From the NCBI GenBank assembly GCA_025642075.2, contig JAODUO010001194.1, positions 1-64,000 of the forward strand: 64,000 bases of DNA, in the 5' to 3' direction. Shown here piece by piece: positions 11,301-22,654 of this stretch. A program made the position numbers and the translations under genes. Source of the DNA: Ridgeia piscesae (lineage: Eukaryota; Annelida; Polychaeta; Sabellida; Siboglinidae). Numbering within the stretch: position 1 is the stretch's first letter; each line of letters opens with the position of its first letter. Below the pieces are notes generated by a model. It saw only the letters and a list, made by a program, of their open reading frames with translations, was not told where the DNA came from and did no database searches.

Positions 11301-14300
11301 TGCTAGAGGCCGACCCTCCCAGTTTATCTCGCCAGATGTTTGCAACAATTGTCTGAATGTATTATCCGCAGTCAGTTTTGTCACGTAAAATTACTATTTT
11401 CTATATGTGTCATGAAGTTGTAATCATGTTTATAAAAGTGAGGGATGATTATGTTTTAATATACATATAGTTGTTTATAGTCTACTCCTCAACATAATAG
11501 TATTATATTGTTTTTAATATATTTTTATATAATGTATTGATCCACCAAGTGAGAATAAAAAATACATTATTGTTAAACGAAACCATTTCTCTTCAATAAA
11601 GGCTGTTGTAGGCTGTGTCAGGCATTTATCACATGACTTGAGTAATTTTGGGGATTAACTGTGACACGTGTGGGAGCGTGGGTGTTATGGAGAGTGTCTG
11701 TTGACAGTCATCCCCAGCAGCAGGACCTCCGTGCTCCCAGATTGCAGCCAGGATCCAATCCCTGGAGAACGAAAACAAGGAATTGAGGAAAGGTAATGGA
11801 ACAACTGTTTGTTGTTGTAACAGACTAACAGCAAGAATATTGAAAACAAGGAATTGAGGAAAGGTAATGGAACAACTGTTTGTTGTTGTAACAGACTAAC
11901 AGCAAGAATATTGAAAACAAGGAACTGAGGAAAGGTAATGGAACAACTGTTTGTTGTTGTAACAGACTAACAGCAAGAATATTGAAAACAAGGAACTGAG
12001 GAAAGGTAATGGAACAACTGTTTGTTGTTGTAACAGACTAACAGCAAGAATATTGAAAACAAGGAACTGAGGAAAGGTAATGGAACAACTGTTTGTTGTT
12101 GTAACAGACTAACATCAAGAATATTGAAGTGACAACAGAAATGTGTATTGACATGGTTAGTTTTATGTTTTAATTCCGGTTTGGTTTGTCTCGTAATAGT
12201 TTACATCTCTGGAGCAAGAAAAGAATTACATTTGTCAAGCATGTTAAAACATCACAACCTTTGGAGTGATACAATATGTATTTTATTTTGTAAAATGTGA
12301 ATACATGTTTTATTGTGTTTCCTTCAGTGACACAAGACTTGCAGGCTCTGGTCAAAAAGCTCGACAGTCGTGTATCGGCACTAGAGGGCAGCAGTGGTAC
12401 CAGCGGTGCCCCACCAGCCAAGGTGAGTCCACGTGAGACAGAACTGTTGCGTCCTCAAAATATACTTTCTTGCTAACAATATTTCTTAAAATTTGTCTTA
12501 AAAAATGTTCTTAGAAATGTTGATAGTTGTTTCTCGGCTCTCTACATCTCTCACTCTGCACTCCAACATGCCATTATGTAGTCCTCTCTTCTCTGTTATA
12601 CGTAGACGTCTCAATTCATGACTCCATATTTATTGTGGAATGTTTAGTGCAACAAGTTACATCACAGTAAATATTGTTATGAATGTCATGACATCAGCAA
12701 GACACGTGTAAGAAGATAATAATTACTAGTAACTTATATTGCGCCTAAATTCCTAGAAACCAAGTTCAGAGGCTGATCAATACATAAGGGTTAATCAATC
12801 TGAGTCGGTAAACAATTCTAGTTGTCATCAGAAAGATTGATGGACCAGGGAGCTATGGTGGATAGGCATCAGAAAGATTGATGGACCAGGGAGCTATGGT
12901 GGATAGGCATCAGAAAGACTGATGGACCAGGGAGCTATGGTGGATAGGCATCAGAAAGATTGATGGACCAGGGAGCTATGGTGGATAGGCATCAGAAAGA
13001 TTGATGGACCAGGGAGCTATGGTGGATAGGCATCAGAAAGATTGATGGACCAGGGAGCTATGGTGGATAGGCATCAGAAAGATTGATGGAACAGGGAGCT
13101 ATGGTGGATAGGCCGTGTTGTAGTTGTAAAGGTGTTTTTAAATAATGGCAGAATTTAGCAATATTTTCAAATTTCAACTGATCTAACTCATCATCTAACA
13201 CTAGAAGGAAGTATCTTCCAAAGAGTATGAGCAGGTACAGCGAACACCCTACTCCCAATATTAGTATTGACTTTAGAGATAAGCAAATCAGAAGTAGATG
13301 ATCAAAATTGGACAGGTTTTCTTATAGTAGTGAGCAATGAATGTAAATACGATGGCTTGTTACAGGAAGGTGCCTGGTAATTAGTAGTACAGATCTTAAA
13401 GATGATACAATATTGGACAGGAAGCCAATGCAGATACTTTAGAAGCGGCACAGAACCTGTGTTTCCACTGTCGATACTATAGATGTAATTTTTCCTTTGC
13501 CAGGTGGCAGCACCACCAGCAGCGGACTCTGGTGATGCTGATGAAGACTTTGAGCTATTTGGTGATGAGGATGATGATGAGGCAAGTAAACACCAGACTG
13601 ACTTAACAGCTGTAAAATTACAACTGGCAACATTAGAAAATATATAGAAGTCTTTTTATTAGCTTTTTAGAGATATGCTTTGCATTAGGATACATTTGGA
13701 CATGGTGCGTGGGTGTACCATAGAGAATAATACTGTTTTTATATTGCATTATTGACCGTAGAGCAAGTTTATCGTCAACATCCATCTTTGCAGGATCTGT
13801 TGATTCTGTCTTTGTATTCCTAGTGTTGTTCATCCTTAGTGTTTACACTAAAGTGAAACGAGAGACGGCTGGTGGGATCTATGCTTGAAAGGTGTTAAAA
13901 AATTAACCAGTTGCAGCTACAATTAAGAACATTATACCAGTTGAGTACTAGAAAAACTTCTGACAGTGCCACTTTTCATAGAAATGATGAAGTTACAAGT
14001 TTCCCATTTAGTTAGTCACTGAACTGGGAGTACTAGGACCTTTACAACGCTCAATAAACCAACATATTGCGCCCAGTGATATGTTAGCATTGTTAATTAC
14101 ATATACTGCGCCATGAATAAGAATGTCGGCCTCCATGTGGGACGTATTATTATAGTGTTCCATTTAAAAACTGCATTCCGAGTTAACCACAAACGTGACA
14201 GTTTTGAAAATGGTTTGTTTTAAGTAAATTTATTAGGTGCCAAAGAGTGTCTTTCCTTTAAAGGGATACTCCAGCCAGTGAGAGGTTCACAGTGTTAACT

Positions 14301-17300
14301 GACATGTATAATATATTGGTTGCTGCCATCTTGAGCGCTTGAGCCTTATGCACCACTGCATTGTTAAAAAAGGCAAGGATTGGCGGAATCTTTGCTAAAA
14401 ATCAGTTGACATGACGACATCAGAAAACATGACATCAGTTGCCGAAAACATGACGTTATGAGGCAAAGTTGGACGACCGAACACACGAAGAAAACCGATC
14501 TAAATAAAAAAATTCAATATGGAAACCCATGCACATGTCAAGCCGGTGTGATTGCAAACTGTATCCGCTAGGGTGTGTTAAAATTTGGAAGCGTTTAGTG
14601 CAGTAGTTAATCGCCAGGAATTTTTGGAATACAAGGTCCTGAATGCTGCCGGCAGCGGCCGTTCCAGGACTGGGCAGAGCGGCCGGCCGCAGCCGTTCCG
14701 GGATCTAATCAGTTAAAAGGAATTTTACCATAGTCTCAATAGTTCATATGTGTTTTATGGGTGTTGATGTTTCAGGTGGATGAGGCGGCAGAAAAGCTAA
14801 AGGCAGAGCGAGTCGCAGCGTACCAGGCAAAGCTTGCGACAAGTGAGTGGCTTGCTTTGTACTGATAACCAGCCTGAGCACCACCTGGGGGCAACATGTG
14901 GCACCAGCATATTATTTAGGACTAGTGGCACCACCTGTGCAATTTATGATTACTAAAAGGTAGACGATGCTTGTAAACCATTTTGTGGTCTTGAGTTGGT
15001 AGATTAGTGAGCTATGGTTGAATGGTTCAGCAGTGTGTGAACCTGGCACAGACCTGAATGAAGGGAGGAGAGTCATACCTACCGTGCCTCCAGGTAGTGA
15101 ATTAATCTATTGATATATTTAGTTGTACAATGTACATTTTAATACAAAAAATTTGAAATGCACTGAGGAAAAAGAGCAATCCTCTTGTACTAACTGAGAA
15201 GAACCACACGGTTTCTCTGTATTATTGAAGACATCCTTTGCAAAAGAAACAGTTTTTAATAGTTATGTAGCTAGGCTTCATGTTATTGTAGTAGTAAGTC
15301 AATGCATAAAGTTTGAGTTGAGACGGTATGCGTGATTAAAACATTTAGAAACGCAGGGGCTGGGGTCAATTCCATTCTTTCAATTCCAATTCATTGTAAT
15401 TCCTTTTATTCAATTGCAATTCAATTGTTTCAATTCAATTGTTTTCATTTCCAATTCAATTTCTTTCAGTTCAATTAAAAAAATCCAATTCAGTTTCTTT
15501 CAATTAGATTTTTTCAATTCCATCTATAATTATTCAATTCCAATTCTCGCTCCAGTTCATACAACAAAAGTTAACCATAAGATTATACAATTAATGTTTT
15601 TTGCATTGCATTTTAATCCAGGCATCACTGGATTCATTGCATGTTTGAGTTCTACTGAGTCTGCTCTCGTTCCGGTATCACCTATTTAACAATAATTTTG
15701 TTGAAACACTAGACTGACTTTTGACTCACCGACACATAGCATAATGAAGCATGCAGAAATAAAATAAACAATTACCGGTAACTCAAAATATTTCATTGCA
15801 TCAACTACCCTGGTAGTGTTTAAACATCAATACATGCAAGGTATTATAAACTGCTTTAGAAAGCTAGGAAGAACATAAACACCACTGAGTGGCTGTTGGG
15901 TAGTATTGGCTGGGTAAAATATGATTATATATTTTATAACATTGATATAGTTGTCACATTCTGGTTATAATCTACAAATATTGTCAGTCTTCACTGGGCT
16001 TATGTTCACATTGGTAATCTTTGAACTTTAACTGGTTACACTTTGGAGTGTTTGGAGATATCCTGGCGTCACTCCTGGTACCTGGGTAGTCCTAATAATT
16101 ATTTGCTTACCATATGACTATGGGAAAACATGTTTGGTATCTGGGCAATTTCAATGGTTCTTTGAAGCAGTCCCCAGCCAGCATTCATTCACACCAGGCA
16201 GTAGGACAATCCTAATTGACTTCCCATTTATTCAATTCAAAATGTTCCAATTCTGATTCAATCCAAAATGTTTCAATTCTGATTCAATTCAAAGTTTTTC
16301 AGTTCCAATTCCAGTCCAATTCATTTTCTTCCAAATCTTTCAATTCCATTTCCGGAATTGAATTGGAATTGATCAATTCCAATTCCGGAAATGAATTGAC
16401 CCCTGCCTGTGTCTGAGCGCCACATGACAAGTTACATGTTCTTGCAGAGAAAGTGGTTATTGCCAAATCCAATATCATCCTTGACGTGAAGCCGTGGGAT
16501 GATGAGACAGACATGGTTGCATTAGAGAAGTGTGTTCGCTCAATAGAGATGGATGGACTTCTGTGGGGAGCTTGTGAGTATTCATGGTTTGTCAATGTTT
16601 GTTGGTGCTTTCTCAACAAATACATAACTAAACATCAGGATGTTGTTTATTAATTATAAACTTCCTGCGGTTATTGGGGTTGAATGTTACCACCCCTTGG
16701 GAAACTGTTACTTTTATGTTCGATCTACCCACCACTCCCACCTTTCTGCCGTCATACAAAAGGAGAACACTTAATAACAATGCCAGTATTTTGTAATATT
16801 TGCATAGCACTAGTTTCTAAGACTAGCTTGTTTGACAAGAATCATAGCTAGAACATTCTGCATCTTTGCAGTTGTTCATGCTCACATGCTAATAGTGTGT
16901 TCAATAATAATATTGGAAACATTTGCAGTGAATGTTTTAAAGATACTTTCTAACTACAGTCATGTTTCTAGTTAAAGGCTGTACCAGGAGTAGGATCTCA
17001 ATTTTAGTGTGAATGTACATCTTTCCAGCAACTGGCTGCAGCACTCTGGGTACTAGGGATGGTTGTGGTGGTTAATTTTTCTGTTGTACTATGTTCTATC
17101 GAGATGGTTGTATTACTGTTGCAGTACAATATTTCCATATCAGTAGTAGAACGCCACTGCTCATGACAGTCATATGGGGTGTTCACTGGGGTTACAGCAT
17201 AGTGAATATTCAAGAAAAGCTATTCCAAACCATAGTTACCATACTGGCCTTGGATGCAATTCATTAAAAATGGTGAATGTTGGCAGTTGGTGCTGTTGCG

Positions 17301-17683
17301 TCAGTAAATATAATGTAAATATAATATAAATTAAATAACAAAATAACACATTTATAAAGTGAAAGACTGTAGATGGCTCAACCATTCGTGACGTTCGGTT
17401 TGTCAACTATTTTACTATCGATGATTCAGTGTTGTATCATGATAAATTCTATCACGACGTGGCATTAATAGTTTTTTGTAGTGATAATCCGCTACTGGAG
17501 ACTGTCACATGGTACCTGTCACTTGCAGCTAAACTGGTGCCTGTGGGATACGGCATCAAGAAACTGCAGATCTCCTGCGTGGTTGAGGACGACAAGGTGA
17601 GCATGGACGACGTAGAGGAGCAGATCCTCGCACACGAAGACTTCATCCAGAGCATGGACATTGTCGTCTTCAACAAGATCTAG
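5390..17683 (+). CDS. EEF1D: Elongation factor 1-delta (eEF1B guanine-exchange subunit), 8 coding exons
   Basis: Coding exons: 5390-5524, 6870-6959, 11708-11792, 12328-12422, 13504-13581, 14776-14842, 16448-16573, 17529-17683. All phases join to a 276-aa protein (human short isoform is about 281). Known role: the delta subunit of eEF1B recharges eEF1A from GDP to GTP in cytoplasmic translation. Seen: an N-terminal region [14 protein letters not shown] (21-34), which binds eEF1B-gamma in this family; [11 protein letters not shown] near 59-69; a leucine-zipper coiled coil around 87-125 ([29 protein letters not shown]); the acidic CAR segment (143-161, [14 protein letters not shown]); and the C-terminal exchange domain from about 188 ([25 protein letters not shown], ending FNKI). 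The zipper separates delta from eEF1B-beta. The start codon gives the family N-terminus. The intron after exon 5 has a GC donor (GAG|GCAAGT). Introns 2, 3 and 4 carry minisatellites and intron 6 a transposon. Confidence 0.95.
8098..10987. repeat. 43-bp minisatellite, about 67 tandem copies, in EEF1D intron 2
   Basis: Units containing CTCCAGTGACAACTCTTGGC repeat exactly every 43 bp. Copies from about 8870 to 10860 are nearly identical. Copies at 8098-8870 and the last three carry shared variants (CAATAAACA, CTTGACTG, TTCCGTG). One copy at about 10099 has a two-base insertion. No minus-strand frame of the unit contains a stop, so the array yields giant overlapping minus-strand open frames. It sits between spliced EEF1D exons 2 and 3. 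Confidence 0.98.
11771..12125. repeat. 71-bp tandem repeat, 5 copies, overlapping the EEF1D exon 3 donor
   Basis: Copies begin at 11771, 11842, 11913, 11984 and 12055. Each includes the last 22 bases of exon 3 (GAAAACAAGGAA..GAGGAAAG) and its GTAATGG donor. Copies 1-2 read AATTGAGG and copies 3-5 AACTGAGG. Only the first copy has an open continuation from exon 3. Splicing to a later copy would retain intron sequence with stops. Confidence 0.97.
12378..12394 (+). promoter_or_regulatory. CTCF-like motif inside EEF1D exon 4
   Basis: GCACTAGAGGGCAGCAG matches the bilaterian CTCF consensus core (CCASYAGRKGGCRSY) at nearly every position. It overlaps codons for SALEGSS, so coding constraint alone could explain it. 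Confidence 0.35.
12826..13112. repeat. 41-bp minisatellite, 7 copies, in EEF1D intron 4
   Basis: Exactly seven 41-bp units containing GATGGACCAGGGAGCTATGG. Differences are single bases (GACTGATGG in copy 3, GATGGAACAGG in copy 7). Confidence 0.98.
15354..16409. mobile_element. hAT-like element with AATTC-rich foldback ends, in EEF1D intron 6
   Basis: It opens CAGGGGCTGGGGTCAATTCC and closes with GGAAATGAATTGACCCCTGC ahead of CTG, so the ends are inverted repeats around GGGGTCAATTC. Both ends continue for 100-200 bp as degenerate CAATTCCAATTC repeats able to pair with each other. There is no transposase. The right end lies only 38 bp upstream of EEF1D exon 7. Confidence 0.65.
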
Positions 17684-17800
17684 GCAGGTGGAGCCACATG
17701 TGTGGGAGCATGAAGGGAATCGTGGGACACACTGCGAGTATAAGAACGCTGAACTTGTTTGCTCATTGTGTGTTCTGTGATTTTGTTGTTGCATTTTTCA

Positions 17801-17806
17801 AATAAA
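17801..17806 (+). terminator. EEF1D: EEF1D polyadenylation signal
   Basis: Canonical AATAAA, 118 bp after the TAG stop, followed by a GT-rich stretch (GGTGATTTAAGAGATGTTTTGG). It implies a short 3' UTR, as is usual for this gene. Confidence 0.8.
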
Positions 17807-18013
17807 TTGCCCTTGGTGATTTAAGAGATGTTTTGGTGTTGTAATTAATGCAGCCTCCTCACTGCATTTAGTCTATATTGCAAGTCTTATTTGGTAGTTT
17901 TCGGTTACGATGTGTCCAAACAAATTTATTTAATGTACACAAAAGGTTTAACCATTTAAGATCGTTCTGTTTGCTTGTGTTGACAAAATAAGAAATTACT
18001 TTGATCAGTGATT

Positions 18014-18914
18014 GACAATGTGTCTCCTATTGTGGGGCGGACCACCTGATGTCTCTGACAATGTGTCTCCTATTGTGGGGCGGACCACCTGATGTCTCTG
18101 ACAATGTGTCTCCTATTGTGGGGCGGACTACCTGATGTCTCTGGCAATGTGGCTCCTATTGTGGGGCGGACTACCTGATGTCTCTGACAATGTGGCTCCT
18201 ATTGTGGGGCGGACTACCTGATGTCTCTGACAATGTGGCTCCTATTGGGGGCGGACTACCTGATGTCTCTGACAATGTGGCTCCTATTGTGGGGCGGACT
18301 ACCTGATGTCTCTGGCAATGTGTCTCCTATTGTGGGGCGGACTACCTGATGTCTCTGACAATGTGGCTCCTATTGTGGGGCGGACTACCTGATGTCTCTG
18401 ACAATGTGTCTCCTATTGTGGGGCGGACTACCTGATGTCTCTGGCAATGTGTCTCCTATTGTGGGGCGGACTACCTGATGTCTCTGGCAATGTGTCTCCT
18501 ATTGTGGGGCGGACTACCTGATGTCTCTGACAATGTGGCTCCTATTGTGGGGCGGACCACCTGATGTCTCTGGCAATGTGGCTCCTATTGTGGGGCGGAC
18601 CACCTGATGTCTCTGGCAATGTGGCTCCTATTGTGGGGCGGACCACCTGATGTCTCTGGCAATGTGGCTCCTATTGTGGGGCGGACTACCTGATGTCTCT
18701 GGCAATGTGGCTCCTATTGTGGGGCGGACTACCTGATGTCTCTGGCAATGTGGCTCCTATTGTGGGGCGGACTACCTGATGTCTCTGGCAATGTGTCTCC
18801 TATTGTGGGGCGGACTACCTGATGTCTGGCAATGTGGCTCCTATTGTGGGGCGGACTACCTGATGTCTCTGGCAATGTGGCTCCTATTGTGGGGCGGACC
18901 ACCTGATGTCTCTG
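18014..18914. repeat. Second 43-bp minisatellite, about 21 copies, 3' of EEF1D
   Basis: Units containing CTCCTATTGTGGGGCGGAC recur every 43 bp. Variants alternate (GACAATGTGTC / GACAATGTGGC / GGCAATGTGGC; GACCACC / GACTACC). One copy near 18250 lacks a base and one near 18825 lacks four. The sequence is unrelated to the intron 2 array despite the equal period. Confidence 0.97.
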
Positions 18915-21117
18915 TACACCTGTCATTTACTCTTGCCTGGCTGGTTTTCAGTTCAACTTAAACAGTTTATTGTAACAGTTTGTCCAGTGACTGATTCCTA
19001 TTTTACACAGTGGCTGCCAACAAAACAGAAATCTTAAAAAGAATATGGCAACAGTGTGTTTAGCGAATAATACCTATTAATTTTACAAAATGAGTATCGA
19101 GACAAAACATTTATGGTGAGGAACTGCACTACATCATGCAAGGCTGTACAACCTCCAAACAATGTCACCAGAATCGCCAAATAACTAGCGTATTGATCCA
19201 ATAAATTACACATCATGTCTGGTTATGCAATGCATTCTAACACTCGTGTGTGTATATATATATATATATATAATTATATATATATATAATTATATACATA
19301 CACTGACTGTAAACCTAAAACAGTGAACCCAACTAGGGGTCAAAACTTAAAGCACACAGGTTTTGGTCTGCCTAACAGAAGCGCTGGGTACAATGATGTA
19401 GTTGATTACATAAATAATTAATTAAGTGCCCGCCCTCGGTAACTGAGCACCCATTGTACGCCGCATTGTAGTACCGTTTAAATGGTCCATAAATACTGAC
19501 ATCCAGTGGGTGCAGTCGGTGGCTGCTATCCGTACATCAGCAACATCTAAATATGACACGTGGACGTAATTTAATAATGTCCTCTGTGTCAGAAGTTAGG
19601 GAGGGTAAAGTTTACTTTTCGAGCAGGTCGTGGTTGACATTCGTCCTTTAGTGGAATGCTTATTTTAATTTATACAGCAAATAATATTTTGCTTTCGTTT
19701 GTCTACACAACACGAGTGTGACTGTATTTCGCATTGTCCGTGTGCACTATTGGCGCAAGGGACAAACAGTGTGACATGATCTGTATACATTTATTTGGAA
19801 AGGGACGGAATAAGAGGCAGATATGCAAAAAGAGTCTACACAAACAGAAAAAAAAAGATATAGAAGTAGATCAAGGGATAGAGAGAGGGGGGGGGGGGAA
19901 GGGAGGGAGTGAGAGAAGGGGAGTGAGAGAGAGGAGGGGAGTGGGAGAGAGAATATCAAGAGACAGTCGAGTGTATTGACCCGGATAACATTGCCAGGAA
20001 CAATAATAGTAATCCTCATAATAGCCTTCACATCACGACAACAGAGAGCCGGTCATTGACATGGTTGATAATTCACCTGTCAGAACCTGATTATGCGGGC
20101 GGGTCTTATGTAATCTGCCAAGTTAGCCATTAATGGTAAAAACAACTTGAAAACAGCCTATGACTATATACGAGACAAACACACCAAACCACACACACTA
20201 ATGGTCAGATAAACATTATTTCAAAATGTTGCAACATGATAGGTCCATAAATGATAACAACATTAAAAGTGTCGCTTTATTTACACTGCAACATTACATT
20301 TACGATATTATACAATAGCAGATTTGTAACTTAGTGTAGCACTATTCGGACAATACATATTCTAAATAGTTGCAAATACCAAAGCTAAATAATAATAATA
20401 CTTTTATTGTCCATTCATAGAATGGATATGCACTTAGCAATTAGGAGGGTGCATAACAATAATACTTAAATCGCACAGCTATGGTAGCTGTAAAATTATA
20501 TAATATTGGAAGAAATATACTAAAACAATATGACAATATAATTATTATATAACATAAATATGACTAAAAAACAACATTGCAGTGGCAGCGATAAGGACTG
20601 TAATAAGTCGGTCAACGATTCATTTTCTGTGGCTGCTTCAAATACTTGATGTAGGATGGAATGAATTATTTTAAGGGCATGCTGTATTTTTACAGTTGGC
20701 ATTCTATACCTCATTCCATAAGGGAGAAGATGGTAGGTGCTGGTCGTGTAAGAAGTGGGTGGGACCAGATTAAGACTGTATGTGCTATATGCAGTGTACT
20801 TAACCTGTATAATGGCACCAGACACCTGCGATCTAAAATTAAACTAGTCACCGAATGCGTTACAATGAATTTATCTAAACGTACCCTCTTTGGAAAACAG
20901 CGGCGGTTAATGTATGTGCGTGTGTGCGCGCGCGTTTGTTTATTTCTAAGAAAAGCATTGTCTAAAATAATCCTCTCCGCCATACGTGGACGAGAACAAC
21001 GTGGAATGAACGCTTAGCCCAAGACTAGCTTCGAAACTGCACCAATATTCGACTTCGGGCTACCACCATGCCCAATACTGTCATGCACATTGTAAATACC
21101 TATGCAACAATTTCTAA

Positions 21118-21173
<56 letters not shown>

Positions 21174-22654
21174 CACAGTCTGTAACTCCCTATGTGTCGT
21201 TAGTATTGGGTGTCAATGCACGCCTGTGCTGGTTATTTCAACTTAATTCACACGAGAGGCATCGACGAAGCTGAAACGCCTGTGAAGGGGAGTTGGAAGT
21301 TTATCATATATGCGTATATCCCTACAGTTGGTGACAATACGAAAGTACTGCATGCATGCGAATGTAATTGGGGTGCGCACCAGGAATCAGCTAACGTCAT
21401 AGTGTCATTCTCCCAATGTGTTATCTATTGTTGAATTATTTCAGAATTTTTCTAAACTACAGCATTTCTCGTAAAAATCTTATTGATTTAATCAAACATC
21501 GTTGATGTACACATTTTCAACTTGTGCAGGCTTACACTGGCTGCCTTGTGAAGTAATGCAATGTGGACGTGCACCTGGTATGTGTGCATCTGTCAACTCT
21601 GTTACCGACATCTGAGTATCTGGTGTACCATATACTTGTTTTACACCAAGCTTGATTGTGTCATTAATATGATAATGTGTGTCCCATGTCCAGTAATACG
21701 TCATTAAATACAATTAGATCAATGTTTAATGCCTGATTTGATAAGTGTGCACTGCCTTCTCATGCACACGCATTCTTGGGAGCACCTATCGCATCGTGAT
21801 TCAGTGTGACATGCTAAGCTGTAAGCATTATATTTCACTGTTCATAACCTTGACATAATAGTGAATACACATTATGCATATATAACATGCATTACTTAAA
21901 TGTGTCTACACAGTTTAATGATGGTAACAGAGTTGACATGGCAGTAACATAGTTGAAATTAAACTAATACTGTCGTTTTCAATAGCTACGTAAGACATGT
22001 CATATCATGGACTGTTGCAATCTAGTGTAGCTATACACAGTTGGAATATAGTGTAGTTATATGCAGTTTTATCGTATGCTGACAACCATGATTGCAACTA
22101 ATACAGCAAATCAATGCAGCCAGGTTAACACGTAGTCTCTAGTTTTTGCCACAGTGCAATGCATGCACTGCTATAGCAAGACTGGATAGCGCTTTGATAA
22201 GATAGCCACATGACTTTTATCTTTGGGTAACAGTTTTGACATGTTATAATAATATTACTGCATGTAACAGTGAAGAATTGGTATTTTAAAGGGGCTCCGT
22301 GTTGGAATTGGCTAAAAGAACGAAGATATATGGTAGTCGGCATATTTCTCAGATATGCTTATGATGAATGGGCATGACGACGTCATTTATCAAGATAAAC
22401 CCACACGTCGTCAGTCGAACATCCGAGTCAGACACGGTCTGTTATATGTACCCAAGCTGCCAGCACGTAGCTACTCGGTACTGTGGCTGCGCCATGGCCG
22501 GGCGTTTTCGACGTTGACAGGTCAGTAACGTGACAGTGGTCAGTGTATGTACAAAGGAAAGCTATAGTGGTCAATGTGTTATTCATCTAACAGTGCTAAT
22601 TACTGGGAAAAACACTTGGCACTAGGTATGTGACCACAACTTTTTTCTTGCTCA
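18915..22654. other. Intergenic, no gene recognised
   Basis: It contains an interrupted TA microsatellite (about 19250-19296), a G-rich purine tract (19886-19956), an ACGC then AC microsatellite (21118-21177) and ATAATAATA-type low-complexity sequence near 20390-20410. That last motif resembles the one at 36670, and both may be old LINE 3' ends. Open frames here are short, lack splice context and match no family I know. Confidence 0.55.

Noticed and set aside
18014..18914. Relationship between the two 43-bp arrays
   Set aside because: Their unit sequences do not align, so the equal period looks coincidental.
20391..20480. AATAATAATA-ACTTTATTGTCC motif shared loosely with 36670
   Set aside because: Probably two old LINE 3' ends, but the similarity is too short to define an element.
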